From Setomelanomma holmii (lineage: Eukaryota; Ascomycota; Dothideomycetes; Pleosporales; Phaeosphaeriaceae), in contig ML978192.1 in NCBI GenBank assembly GCA_010015745.1, forward strand, positions 62,001 to 126,000: 64,000 nt of DNA. Direction: 5' to 3'. The notes beneath the pieces are model-generated. The model ran no database searches and was not told where the DNA came from. It saw only the letters and a list, made by a program, of their open reading frames with translations. Made by a program: the position numbers and the translations under genes. How positions within the stretch are numbered: the first letter of the stretch is position 1; the number at the start of each line of letters is the position of its first letter. Below are positions 1 to 12,075 of this stretch, piece after piece.

Positions 1-1627
1 AGGCCTTGCTGAAAAGGGCAGTAGGCTAAAAGTGCTTGACCGTGCTGTAAGCGCTGATACGTACAATCTTGCGGCAGTGGACCAGGGTGTTCCGAGCCGC
101 AAGGCCACGGCGTTGCTCCGCGTGTTGAGCCTCCATTCGCGCAATAAGTTCAGTGGGTGATGGTATGTGAGCTTCGCCGCCACCTATTCCTTTTGATGTC
201 TGACGCGAAGTCTGCCTTGTAGCGATGAAGACACCAAGCGATGCTCCCGCTGAGCCCCACGTCGAGGCTGGACATCTCTAACGCGCCGGTAAAGTTTAAG
301 GCTGGTAGCTCGTCTTCACGAACGGAAGGGCTGGATGAAGGTCAAAGCTGGGGTCATCTTCATCCATGGTATGTGCGCTGCAGTCGCCACACATGAGACG
401 GCTGGTAAATGCCTTGAAGAGGTTAAAGAAGCGCCATGAAGCTATCGAAAGCCCCGCATCCGGCCCGAAAGTCAGCAAATTAGTCCACAAAATCAGTAGA
501 TATTAACGCAAATTGCGGCAATAGATAGTGGAAGTTGGGCTCAGTCATGTGCGGCGTAGGTGGTAAGCTTGCATGTGCTGCACTTCGTGCTGTCGTGGAA
601 GGGTGGCCCTGGTTGGGCTTGAGAATGGCTGGGGCCAAGTAACGCAGCACTTGCTTTCCTTCGAGCACAGTAAACTGGCGTTAAGGGCAAGCTTTGCCAT
701 ATCGTAAGGATTCCTAGCACCTGGTTTCCGGCGACATCGAAGGGGGTCTTTTCGACTTTGTTACCGAGATGAGCTCTGGGGGACCGAGAAGTCTGACAAT
801 ACTTCTGCTTGACCGCTAATTGAGCTGCATTAGTCGTCCTTGGTGTGGTGTTGGCTGCAAAAAGGAAGGATTGAGGGGCAATGTTGGCTTCCTAGCGTGC
901 TGCAAGGCCACCAAAGGAGCGACATTAGCTCGCTTTCCGCGCATTCCTTCGCGATGTGGAGTTTGGAACACAACCTGAAGGACGAGCTCGTGGTGGATGC
1001 GGGTCGAGAAAGCGAAGCATCTAGCTCCTATTGATGATGCCTCTAGAATGTGGCGAACGGCCATGCTTACGATCCTCGAGTTGGACTTGGCTCTGGCCCT
1101 AGCCATCTTGTGAGGCCATCATGAGCCGCGAGAAAGTGTTCGAGAGTCGATTATTGTCGAGCTTTCGAGACAAGGAACTACTCCTGGGGGTGCCTTGAGT
1201 CAAAAGTAGAGATCATTCCGCAATGCATTGATGACCGAGCCTTTACGCATTGGTGTCAGTGCCGCGGAGGTACACGATCACGGACACTGTGCTACTACAC
1301 CTCAATGTGGAGATACGTCTTGAACGTTCGTGGTGCAGTTCGGAAGGGGCATATAGAGCGCCACGTAACGCTCGCTAAGTGGTGCAATTCACGAATATTC
1401 TTGCTCTCCAGTCCCACAGCCCAGTGTGATCTACTTGACCCTATCAAATCGTAAAGGCTCAAATGAACCAGTGAGATGGAAGTCGCGAGATGCTGGTTGT
1501 GAACTTTGACGAGTATGGAAAAGTGTGGCCTTTGGTACGCAAAGGTTCGGCCTTGAAATGGTCGAGATGCGGGGTCCCGCGTCGCTCCTTCTTCCTCCAC
1601 AATCTTGACAACAGCACCAGCAACATC
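1..1627. other. Left-edge region without a supported gene
   Basis: Only short open frames occur on both strands, none longer than about 130 codons and none with a motif I recognise. The last part is probably the promoter and leader of the 2EXR-like gene that starts at 1628. The region may also hold the end of a gene lying beyond the window edge, but nothing here shows it. Confidence 0.4.
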
Positions 1628-2558
1628 ATGGGACGACGAAAACGGGAGACCGCACCTAGCTCTGATAAGCCCTTCAAGAAGAGAAAGCACCAGCCTAGAC
1701 TGCCAGCTCGAAGTCCACGACCACGTTTGGGTCTACCATATCGCTGGCAGCGCAACGCTAAAAAATCACGACTTCTTGCTCTTCCCGCCGAAATCAGAGA
1801 GCAGATCTGGACGTACGCTTTTGGTTTCCGCACAATTCATCCTAGCATTCAATATGCGGATGCCCATGAAAGAGTGCGGCGCATCTCCTTTGATCCGTGC
1901 ACCAAGCTATTCCACCACCATGAGGTATACGAGCTGAATCTGCCAAATTGCTCGATGGAGAAAGGACAACGCTGGAGAGAAGTGAGAGTACAAGCACACT
2001 GCAATTTCACCTTCATCGGCTCCCACAAAAAATGCGAAAGCGAGGAGCACAAGTATCATCCGATCGTTCCGCCGGTGTGTAAATTGATTCTCCATGAGGC
2101 GGTGAAAATAGCATGGAGGACGAGCACATTTGCTTTCCAGAGGAGTGCCACATTCACGTAGGTTCTTCTAATCTTATGCTGCATGCCTTCCACTCATGAG
2201 TCGTTTGAGCATTCTTCATGTCGACATTCGCTGGCCAGATGACTGGACGCTTGTCCTCCACCGCATGCCGGAGACTTCCCATCTTCCATCATTGCGTGGT
2301 TTGAACTATGTATACCTCGTTCGGGCGCCTCACGCGGCTTCTGCCATCTCGGGCAATGATCGTATATTCCCTCTCGGTGTGGCAGTTGTACGCAGGTTCA
2401 GCCAGTTTCCACTCCGAGAGAATCTCACGACAGTATCTGTACATGGTGATCCGGATAGCCGCATGACCCCGGCGGCGAAGTTGGCGGTTGCGCATCGCAT
2501 TCGTAATTTATTGTTGGGCGAGCCTGTTCCAGATTATATGCCACCGTCTCGCACGTGA
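1628..2558 (+). CDS. 2EXR / F-box-like domain protein
   Basis: Two exons, 1628-2157 and 2201-2558, give about 295 residues. After a basic N-terminus (residues 1-48, rich in Lys and Arg) comes LLALPAEIREQIWTYAF at about residues 49-66. This is the short helical motif that opens fungal 2EXR/F-box-like proteins of unknown function. The later part, with SRLSILHVDI and a C-terminal stretch of short beta-like segments, fits the usual layout. The intron is inferred: the first frame ends in a stop just after a GTAGGT donor, and the only acceptor in range is the AG at 2199-2200, with CTAAT as branch point. At 43 nt it is short, and a few residues usually found here seem missing, so a decayed gene is possible. 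The frame is open upstream to 1490, but Met at 1628 fits the basic start better. Function unknown. Confidence 0.6.
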
Positions 2559-3358
2559 GACATAGTGAGTGATGTCAACATATAGTAGAGGTTCCGAAGT
2601 CGACAACGCGCACTCGTATGACAAGAAGTGGACTATGCAATACGATCAACACAATTAATTATGGTTTTCTCGACGTGTGATAACCTTGAGCACTACCAAC
2701 CATAGTCGGCAAATAGGTTAACCGCATCCTGCTTTTCGTCTGCCATCCAGCTTGCTGTTCAATCATGCGCAGTCTTCTACTCCTTTACATATATATTCAC
2801 ACAAGATACAGCATCCACCTTAACATCCGTAAGGCGCAACTCACCCAGGAACCGTCTCCAACTTCCAAGACAGTAGCCGCAAACCTCGGCTACCGTAGAA
2901 TCTTTGCTAGAGGCACGAGCAAGGCATGCCGCAAAAGGAGTCGCTCCAAAACAACAGACACCCGCTGCTCCTGAGAGCTGACTCTGATCGGGAGGATGAC
3001 AAGAGATGCAGTGAAGCTGGTGAGAGGGTCGTAGCAAGACCGCATGGGCCAGGCTGGGGAGGTGGGAAGTGAGCGCTATAACACATGCAATGCTTGTGAG
3101 TGATCGATTGTGATGGTATACACAGGCCACGTGGAAAGATCGCAAATGTCCATATTTCCGAGGTCAGCTAGCGAAATCTGGGTGACTTAAGAGCCACCAC
3201 ACAGTCAGAAAGCTGGTCCAAAACACCGCGCATATATTGAGAGACATCTACAATGTGTCCATGATGTCAAGGCCTCTCTCACCCGTCGTAAGTTCTTCTG
3301 TTGCGACCTTTTGCGATCTTGTGAATGCAGAGTTCATCCGCAACCATGTACGCGTCTA
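2559..3358. other. Intergenic region between convergent genes
   Basis: This lies between the stop of the 2EXR-like gene and the stop of the CnjB-like gene on the other strand. It should contain both 3' ends. Short frames near 2777-3145 lack recognisable domains. I see nothing else here. Confidence 0.5.
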
Positions 3359-5047
3359 TCAGCCTCCACCGCCAGCATCACCACCGCCCCAGGAAGACTC
3401 GCCTCTAGCGGGAGCGGGAGTATCGACGGTATTACCCCAACCACCACCGTCGCCGCCAACGGCGCCTCCATCACCCATGGCATCGCCCTCAGCAATGGGC
3501 TCTTTGCATCGCTGCACGATGTTAGTGAAGACTTGCAAGTCAGACTGGAAACAACATACCTTGATGGTGTGGCCGAACTGCTGGCAGTTGCTGCACTGAA
3601 CCTTTGAATAGTCGCGAGACTTGGGGCAGTCCTTGGAAAAATGACCCTGCTCATCGCAGTTGCGACAGGTCACGTTGTCGGAATTGCGAGGCTGGTCACA
3701 CTCCTTGGCCATGTGGTCCTCGGAGCCGCAATTGCGGCAAGTGCGCTTGGCAACGTTGGGGCACTATGATTGTCAGTCAAGTCGTCAAGAAGAAAAGTGC
3801 TGTCGTGACTCACATCCTTGGAGAAGTGGCCGGTCTCGTTGCACTTGCGGCACTCGACACCCTCAGCAGAGCGAGGTTCCGGGCACTCCTTGGCGTTGTG
3901 GCCCTCCTGCTTGCAATTCTTGCAGGCATATGGGTTAAAGCGCTCCTTGGGACAATCGCGAGCACGATGACCATCTTCCTTGCAATAGACACACTGGATC
4001 GTAGGCTGATTTGACTCGAACTCGGAAACTTCCTGAGTGCAACGCTAGATGACGGGTTAGCATCGCTAATATGGATTCGGGATCGAATGACATACCTTCT
4101 TGATATGGCCTTTCTCACCGCAATTGCTACAAATCGGAACACCACAATCCTGGACGAAGCCGGCAGACTGGAGACGCTCGAGATTCTGCTCAGGGCTCTC
4201 GGGCCAGCCGGACGCGAGCTTGGAACGACGAGGCTTTGCGGAAAGCTGAACTGAAAGGACGTACTCTCGATCGGGGTTGCCGACAAGATCGATGATGGTG
4301 AAGCGCTGGTCAATCTCCTGCTTCTGAGCAATCAGATAAACACCAAGAGCCTCCTCGCGCAAGCACTCCTCGACAGCAGGCAGGCTAAAAGCATCGGCGG
4401 CAGCGCGAGCATAGGCACGCAGACCAACACGGAAGGCATCGAGATCTTTGTCCTTGGCAGCGTCGATGAGGACACCCCATGCAGCGGTCGCCTCCATCTC
4501 AGGCACACCGGACCAATCGACGATGCGCTGCTCCTTGCAATCCATAGCGACGTGGCCCTCCTTGTCACATAGTTTGCACTTCTGTGGGTTGGTGGGGCAA
4601 TTGCGAGCCGAATGACCCTCGACGCCGCAAGCATTGCATGTACCAGTGAACGGACGCTCGACGCGAGGGTTGGGGCAATCAGCCTTGTTGTGGCCGACCT
4701 CACCGCAGTTGTAGCACTCGCCGGTCATGCCGCCGCCCTCAGGCTTGTCGGGACAGTCGCGGGCGAAGTGGCCAGTCTGTTGGCAGCTATGGGAAGTCAG
4801 TATGTAAGCATAATGTGCACGCACATACACAGATCGTCGCAATGTGCGCGAAGGGCTTAGTATGTCGCAAGGCAGTTTGGGTACTCACACGCGACAGGTA
4901 TCGCCGTCACCTCCTGCGCCGCCACCGTTCCAGCTGTCACCGGCACCAGCGTTGGTCTTCCATTCATCGCCACCTGTATGTGTCAGTGTTGCGCAGGTGA
5001 GTGAAAGTGTGCAGCCACATACCGCCAGCTCCAGTATCCCAGGACAT
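3359..5047 (-). CDS. cnjB: CnjB-like protein with eleven CCHC zinc knuckles
   Basis: Six exons on the minus strand: 5047-5023, 4973-4889, 4786-4096, 4044-3814, 3763-3560 and 3511-3359, 462 residues. The start MSWDTGAGG is typical of this fungal family, often annotated as zinc-knuckle transcription factor CnjB. Eleven CX2CX4HX4C knuckles are visible. Four lie N-terminal, beginning with CRVCQQTGHFARDC. A spacer of about 130 residues without knuckles follows (from around WSGVPEME to LQSAGFVQD), then seven more, and a Gly-rich tail. Such knuckles bind single-stranded RNA or DNA, so a role in RNA handling is likely but not shown. The introns have GT-AG ends, mostly with CTAAC, CTGAC or similar branch points. 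Four of the five introns lie within a knuckle. It is followed on the same strand by no near gene; the chitin synthase gene lies upstream in the same orientation. Confidence 0.88.
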
Positions 5048-5361
5048 GATAGCGACTTGTGTTTGGGAGATGTAGTAGTTGTGTAGATGGAGGTCGGTTT
5101 GGGTAGAAGTCAACCCGTGGGAATTTGCAAAGTCAGCGTCGTGTTGTGGGTGGAAGATGAGGCAAGGCCGCAGTTTTGTTGAGACTGTTTGCCAAGACCT
5201 CACGATGGGGCAGGAGCGATCTGATGGTCACTCACCTTTGCGGAGCTCGGCGGCGATTGAGCAAGCGTAGTAAGAGAGTCCAGTGGCGCGAGACCGACTC
5301 GGTGAGAAGGTGAACAGCTGCAACTTGACGCGTATAATGATTTGGGAACAGAGAGAAGAAG

Positions 5362-5433
5362 TTCCGAGCGTGGGAGAAGGACAAGTTCTGAGCGTGGGAG
5401 AAGGACAAGTTCTGAGCGTGGGAGAAGAACAAA
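5362..5433. repeat. Three tandem copies of a 24-bp unit
   Basis: The unit reads ttctgagcgtgggagaagga plus caag. It is present three times with one or two differences, at 5362-5385, 5386-5409 and 5410-5433. It lies between the chitin synthase stop (5799) and the CnjB start (5047), so it sits in the 3' end of one gene or the promoter of the other. Confidence 0.85.
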
Positions 5434-5798
5434 TGAGCAAGTATTGTTGCTGTTTATAAGCGGTGAGAGAGTAGGAGGCCCGTGCCACTGCTTTATGACG
5501 GCGACGACCCCGTGGTGAAGGAGAGAACGGAGTCGAACGAGGCGAAGCATATAGAGGTGAAGCAGACATGACACATGTGAAGGTATACACGAAATGGTGT
5601 GAGGAAGATTATGAGGTATGGTCTCTATACTCATCCGATGAACGCTCAAGCAGCGTACAAATGCAAAAACTGGTATCATGTCATAATCATCCCATACATG
5701 AGCCTGAAGGCCCTCACGGCATTGAGCATGCGCGCTGCGAGGGCCTGATGCCGACACAACATTCGTGACTTCCTTACGCTCGAAGAATAGATGGCTGA

Positions 5799-8700
5799 CT
5801 ATACACCACGGAACTGTGACAGCGATTAGCACAAAATAACGCCCAAAGGAGTGCCTGGAGGCAGTTGCAACACTCACCATGCGAACTACCAAGAACCACA
5901 TGGCGCCGATAAATCTGAATGCAGCTAGGCCAGCCACACTGTAAAGCACGACGGCAAGGTAGATTGTAGCCGCCTGGGTCTGTTTCGCTTGAGCTTCGTC
6001 GGGATCGCTGACAGTAAGCTCCAAACCACCAGCTTGAAGCACAAGCGCCGAGAGACCTAGATTGCAGAACATCCAAAACAAGACAACACCGGAACGAAAA
6101 CCACGGTAGTAGTCTTCTTGCTTCTCCGAGGGCGACGGTACCTTCTTCTCCTCCTTCCATTTCGTGCTGAAGGCACGCAATTCGGTCTCGTATTGGGTGT
6201 TCAGATCTGCATCGTCCGTCGGTGCGTGAATGTCGGCTTTACCATCAGCCTTTGTTGTGACCGATGGCAATTTCTCCGGCTTGTCGTCACCCTTGGTACC
6301 CCAGGTAATGTCGTGCGTATTGCAGAAAGCGTATACGTTGAGGATATTGATGTAGGTGGGCGTCATCAAGAGATATTGTATGAAGGATGTAAACATGTGC
6401 CATGGATCCAGGAAGATAATGGAGACGACCAGCCACATTACGTATGTTGAGAGCAGCGATATGATCAGCGTTGCAAAGATCTTATCTTTCAGCAGGTCCG
6501 CCGCGTTGAAGCCGTTGTTCGCTTTAATCTGGTTCTGAACAGATCGAACAGTGATGAAAATGGACGCGAACATGAGATATGCCATGATGACACACCAGAA
6601 GTACACCATCGACATGTACCACTTGTTTGATCCTTGTGGCCGGTTACCGAGCGACAGGATGAAGCAGGAAATAAGTACAGAGATGTAGAGCCATTCGAAG
6701 ATGATGAACAGTACCTTACCAGCGGTCCCAAGCTCATTTTGCAAGGACGCGGTAAGGATGCGGAAGACCAGGAAGAAGTTGCCGAGCGCGAACCAAGCAA
6801 AGATCATGCTGATAGTTTGGTAAGTGAATTCGATGAGGAACATCAACTTGCGGAGGAAGGAATGGTCGCTGCGGAAGATGTCGAAGGAATGAGCCAAAGC
6901 GTAGACAGCAGCGAAGAAGGAACCGTTCAGCCATCTTCGGCGCTGGCTAATAAACTCGGCCATGGTGGTGGGTACGTCAGTCTCGCCGTTAGCCGACTTG
7001 ACATATTGTAGGATCCAGTGGCAGTTGCGTTTTGAGACCAGCTCGAAACAGAGGATACGATCCTCGGCAAGGTACATGTTTGCGGTGAAGATGCCCGCAT
7101 TCGCACCGTGCATCTTTTCACCAGCAAAATACTTCTCCAGCGGGCCTTGTCCAGTCTTGTCGTTCTGAAGGGCAACATAACGGTACGCAGAGAAGGCACC
7201 GGGCAGCACCGTAATGAAACCAAAGGCGGATTCCAAGGGCTTATCCAGGATATTACTCATCTTGTACTCGAAGTTCTGGGTGGCGACCAATGGATTCAAC
7301 AGCTTCTTGCCGTGTACCAACATAGCTTTGATCTCACCACAAGCGCCTGCGCACATTGGCTCGAGATCAAACGCCTTCCATAGCTGGTAGACGGAGTCCT
7401 TCCCAGGCTTCGTACCAGCATCGATGAGGACACAGATGTTGGGGTCCAGCACCTGGCCGAAAGCTTGGAAGAACCATCGATGGGAGTTGATCTTCTTCTG
7501 ATTCTTCTCCTTCAAGCAGAATAGCATCTGTACTGGGGTGTTGCCCTTCTTCACTCCAACGACACCCTTCTTGATGTCGAGCGTCATCTGTGTGGTGTAC
7601 TGCGGTCCGTTAGTCACTACTCTGGTCCAAACCTATCGACGCATCATACCTCGTAAATATGCGCAGTCACATCCTTGACGTTGACTTGCTGCTTGGCAAT
7701 TCCATCCTGGTAGACACCTAGCGCAGCCAAGACAGCTCGCGTGCGCGGGTTGATTTTAGCACGACCATCGCTGACGACGCATACTACGATCTTCTTCCAC
7801 GCGTCCTTGCCCCACGTTTTGCTGTTCGTTCGCGAGTTCATGTACTCGATGTTCTTGATCACACCAATCATGGTTCGCGCAAACAGCTCGTCCTCTTCAT
7901 TGTACATAGTGACAACGATAAACAGCTCAGTGTGCCTGGGCTTCGCAAACAGCTTCTGGCGCAATGTAAATCGCTCAGCATCAAAATCGGCGGGATCGCA
8001 GGTGGCGGCCGAATAGCGCATGTGTGTGAACTCGTCACGCTCGGGAGGCTGTGCATGAGGTACCTGGTTCAGCAACCGCGGTGGGATTGGGCAATCGAGC
8101 ACCAAGTTGCCCTTGAACAGCTGCACCTCCTTGACCGTCTTCCATCGCTTGATTGGGGCGGGAGTTGGTGTGGGCACAGGCTCGTCATGGAACGGATTGT
8201 CTGGGTGTTGGTCGAGATCGTGGTCTACCTCGTGCGGATCTGGTCCGTACGAGTTTTGGCCGTGGATCATGGGTCTCCCCGCGTCGTCGTCCTGCCAGTA
8301 GTGGTCAGGGGTCGTGCCATATGGACGATGTGGGCTCTCGTCGTGCGGAGACGGGTCGTAGGGTGGGTTGTAGTAAGCATCATGATGCGCCTGAGGGTCG
8401 AGAGAGTAGTCAGTGTCATGGCGAATCGCGCCTGGTCGTGGATCATAGTCGTCGTGGTAGTTGCCCGCAGCGTAGGGGATATTCTCAACCGAGTACTGCG
8501 CCCGTCAGCAAATCGCCCCGTATCCCAGCCTGGACGCCTTCGCAGAATTTCCACGGCCGCAGTAACAGCTCGATATGCCCTGCAAAGACATCCCGGCTAT
8601 ACTACGTGCAGGCTCGCAATCACGTACACTCGGCTGCAGGGGCAAGCGGTCGCCAGATGCCGCTGCAGGATTAGGTCCCATTGGGATCTCGAGGGGAGCG

Positions 8701-8981
8701 GGCGATGAGCCATAGCGATCTTCAAGCTGGTAGCCGTGCAGAGGCTGGCCAGGAGAAGGCGACCGCCCTACAGGTCGTCGAGGGTCCATTTCGTAGTCGT
8801 CGGCGCCGCCTTGTGCACCTGCGCGAGAATAGTGTCAGTCGGTGGTAGAGATGCGCGCGGAAACGAGCGACAAAGCTTCCCTAATATCTGGGGAGGACTT
8901 GGCACAGCCCGCGTGGTGCGACGCAAACATGTGTAGCCGTTGCTAGGTGGTCCTGTACTAACCTAGCCGATTGTAGCTCAT
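5799..8981 (-). CDS. chs: Chitin synthase, probably class III (GT2)
   Basis: Polymerises GlcNAc from UDP-GlcNAc into chitin at the plasma membrane. Five exons: 8981-8963, 8818-8628, 8495-7650, 7599-5878 and 5813-5799, 930 residues. The start MSYNRLG is a 19-nt exon. The last exon codes only FRGV plus stop, after a GTGAGT donor and a CTAAT branch point; the C-terminal FRGV is usual in this class. Seen in the protein: a Pro- and Tyr-rich cytosolic N-terminus, YNEE near the start of the catalytic part, LIDAGTKPG around residue 412, the catalytic EDR at about 531-533, and QRRRW at about 571-575. Several hydrophobic membrane segments follow. KEKNQKKINSHRWFF is a strong family signature. Class III is judged from overall resemblance; class I is the alternative. 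Without the last splice, the frame runs on for well over 100 codons. Confidence 0.93.
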
Positions 8982-10140
8982 CGGGTCGCCTGTGCCTTTA
9001 CCTTTGCTGCTGCGCCCTGGCTATCCTTGCGGCACGGTGCTTTCTTGGTTTGCTGTCCAAACAGTCGTTTGAAGGCAGACAGGCTGGCGTGTTCCTGCGA
9101 TTTTGAACGTCGAGTTGCGCGCGAATGATCGGCTGGCGCACGGTTTCAGATGCGAGTGGTGGGTCGAACAAGCATCGCCTTGTTTACCACAGCAACGGCG
9201 TCGTGCAAGCGGGAAGGTGCAGTGGAGCTGTGAAGATACGACAGGTCAAGTCAGGAGAAGAATTGCATTCACAGCTGGGGCACACGTCTACAAATGCTGC
9301 TGTCGTTTCCTCAGCCCAGCGCCATCGCCTTGCTCAGCGTTCGTTCAGGTGCAGCCACGCCAAGCACGAGACCGTAGTTTGAAACTCGAGCGCAAGATCC
9401 CTGCTGCTGTGGCTAATCTGCCGCACAGCCCGCGTGGAGTTACGAAGCCGTTCTATTTGCGGACTGGTATGAAGTCATCCGCAACGCCTAACAAATTGTC
9501 CGATAATCTACTTGAATCTTCCTGCTCGTTGTGCTCGTTTGGAAAACTCGCAGTTTTCGCAAAGTCTGCCGAAGAACCTACGCCGTTCTCTACTCAGTGT
9601 TGAGGCATTCTCGTAGCGACACTCAGCTTTGTGCGGCTGACTTGGAGAAGGCTGACTGGCATTTCCCAATCCGAACCCTGCTAAGCGACGCCCGGGACTA
9701 AGACGATGCATCGAGAAGCCACAGCCTGGTGGGGAAGTTGCAGCCTTTGGTCTTCAGAAGTTTCGGTGTACATGATCATGACCAGAGTAGAGGGTTGCCT
9801 AAGATGGCTGCGAATGCAATCGGGTCCTTGGGTCTAAGCGACTCGCAGAAGGGTATTCTAAGCATGGGCAGGTCCTGACGTGGTCGTGTGGAGTCATAAT
9901 CTCAAGGTGATGGCATAGCAAGGCGTGCTCTGATGGCATTAGAGTCATGGTCTCGAGGCATATGAGACCCAAGATCTGTCAGAAGTGACAGGTCAGACTG
10001 TTCCTGCATATGGCGACGTCGATCTCTAGTACTGGTGGGCCTTGGCAGAGCCAGGAAATGTTCCACTCTCTGACCTCAACACCTCCTACTCACGAACATC
10101 TACTGTGCGAATAGAAGTCAGACTCTCCTCCACAGTCACC
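8982..10140. other. Divergent promoter region, chitin synthase / tyrosine phosphatase
   Basis: About 1.16 kb separates the two divergently transcribed genes. The longest open frame here (9103-9603, plus) has no family signature and is probably chance. Long 5' regions are common for chitin synthase genes. No specific binding site is claimed. Confidence 0.5.
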
Positions 10141-10750
10141 ATGAGCGACGCAACATCACCCAAATCCGTGTCCGTCCTCTTCGTCTGCCTTGGAAACATT
10201 TGTGTGTCTGCCCCTCCGCCCCTCCCCCGCAATCTATCCAGCACCTCTAACATACGCCTCAGGCCGCTCCACCATGTCCGAGGGCGTGTTCCAATCGATA
10301 ACGAAGCCCGCCGGCAAGCCCGCACATCCTCTTATATCGAACATCGATAGCTGTGGCACAGGCGCGTACCATATCGGCAACGATCCCGACTCGCGAACCA
10401 TGTCGACACTGCGTGCCAATGGAATCACATCGTATCGCCACGCAGCACGAAAGTTTCACCCATCTTCAGACTTCGCCAACTTCGAATACATACTTGCCAT
10501 GGATGATGACAATCTTGAAGATTTGTTGAGGCTACGACAAAGAGAAGTGAAAAAGCAGGGAAGCGAAGAGGGTGTGGGCAAGGTCATGCTGTTTGGAGAT
10601 TTTGGAGGCAAGAAGAGGAGAGGTGGTAGAGGCGAGGAGGTCGATGATCCATATTATGGCGGGAAAGAAGGCTTTACAATAGCATATGATCAGGCAGTGC
10701 GCTTCTCGAAGGCCTTCCTGGAGCAACTGGAGGCCGGAGAGTTGAGTTGA
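10141..10750 (+). CDS. Low-molecular-weight protein tyrosine phosphatase
   Basis: Removes phosphate from phosphotyrosine (and small acyl phosphates) in the cytosol; yeast Ltp1 and S. pombe Stp1 are relatives. Exons 10141-10201 and 10263-10750 give 182 residues, the usual size being 155-185. The intron (61 nt, donor GTGTGT, branch CTAAC) splits the active-site codon: only after splicing does the P-loop read CLGNICRS, with nucleophile Cys16 and Arg22. The acid/base Asp lies in the DPYY motif at residues 149-152. Position 24 is Thr where Pro is usual. A basic Gly-rich insert (about residues 134-144) precedes DPYY. An in-frame Met at 10042 would add 33 residues, but the start at 10141 puts the P-loop at the normal distance. 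Confidence 0.92.
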
Positions 10751-10871
10751 TTTGTGTTGACGAGAAATGTGCATGTGATACCCCATAGACTAAGATATTG
10801 AAGTCGACGATGGAACATTGTTCCTACGATTCACCTTTCATCTTACACACATCCGGTGCTGATTCCTCACA

Positions 10872-11578
10872 CTAACTATCCGTCGACAGCTGCCTCAACT
10901 TTTCCTTCAGCTTCCCCATCATAAAATCGCTCAATCCTAGAATCCCCTCGCGTGTGATTATGCGATAAGTCCCGCTATCCTGCCACCTGCCCGTCCCGTC
11001 TGTGAACCTCCCATCACCATCTACCTCTACGCTGCCAATGATATCCTCCGGCCATGCAATCCGACCATAATCTGGTGGATTGCGCGAATCACTGACGTGA
11101 ATCCAACCGCCGTGTCCTGCGCCTCCAGCACCGCCTTGATGTGTTGCGGCGCCTGTGCCGTCGCTTGGGTGTGAGAGGTTAAAGCCTCCAGGCGAGCCGA
11201 AGACGGAAGCTTGCGATTGGACTGCGGGGTCGGACGTCGCGTGTTTCGCGTAGACAGAGGATAGTACCGGCAGGAAGGAAGAGTTGGGAGTGAAATTCTG
11301 TGGTGTTGGTGGGAGGGCAGTGCATGCGCCGAGCGCGAGCTTCTGGTTTGGAGGCTCCGTGGGCAGGAGGGAAAGGAGAGATGATTTTGGATCTATTGGG
11401 TGTTTATGGACGTACTAGAATAGTCAGCGAGAGGGATTGAAACTCGTGAAGGCAAACATACAATGTGTCTGTTTTCTGGCAACGTTGAAACAGATCTTGA
11501 GCCTCGCAGAAAAAGTGTGCGAGTCTGGAAGCCCGGTCGAATGCTGCGCGTTGAACGCACGACTGTTTTGGAAAACAT
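10872..11578 (-). CDS. Small protein with likely mitochondrial presequence, function unknown
   Basis: Two exons, 11578-11462 and 11414-10872, give 219 residues. The intron is 47 nt, with GTATGT and CTGAC. The N-terminus starting MFSKTVVRS is rich in Arg and Ser with no acidic residues for some 35 positions, as expected for a mitochondrial targeting peptide. The mature part has a Gly- and His-rich middle (GGAGGAGHGGW) followed by IHVSDSRNPPDYGRIAWPED, which names an ordered domain near the C-terminus. It ends in a charged helix before the stop at 10872. I recognise the general look of a conserved ascomycete protein, but I cannot name it. The second exon lacks an early Met, so a simple ORF search would miss it. 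An upstream Met at 11629 is a less likely start. Confidence 0.72.
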
Positions 11579-12075
11579 GATGATGCTTGTAGCTATGATG
11601 TTCCGAGGACAATCGTCAAATCTGAGCATTCAACCGCCTTTCCACCAAGAACTGAAGGCCTTCGTCGATTCTGTGTATTCATGACGATGACGAACAAGCA
11701 CTTTTCGTCCAAGCTCCGTATATCGGGAGATCGCCAAATCCTTCCACCTACAACGTTTGCCATGCTGTCACACCGCCGGAGCTGGACCGTTCCATCTTGC
11801 GCCTGATCCCGAGGTCCAACAACCATAGTCTTACCAAAACGCCGAGTCCAATCCCGCGTGGTTCTCACGGGCGAGCCTCGCGTAGAGACCATCATTCCCC
11901 AAACCACGGCTAGCGCAACCCCACCAGATGCAAAACCTTCGCATTGGCGAATGAGATGGACTGCTTGCGGGCGGACAGAGTCCCGGCCGGTGTCGGCTTA
12001 GTGGCTAGCATGATGTGCAAGAGTTGTTGACATTCTGACTCCTGATCTTTACTTTCTTCAAATCGTGCTGTAACC
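11579..12075. other. Intergenic region between divergent genes
   Basis: This 497-bp stretch should hold the promoters of the mitochondrial-type protein gene (minus) and the MFS transporter gene (plus). A 104-codon frame at 11593-11907 on the minus strand has no recognisable motif. I see no repeat or element. Confidence 0.5.

Noticed and set aside
9103..9603. 166-codon plus-strand frame in the chitin synthase / phosphatase promoter region
   Set aside because: No motif, odd Cys/Arg-rich composition, and position in a divergent promoter; no splice-linked extension found.
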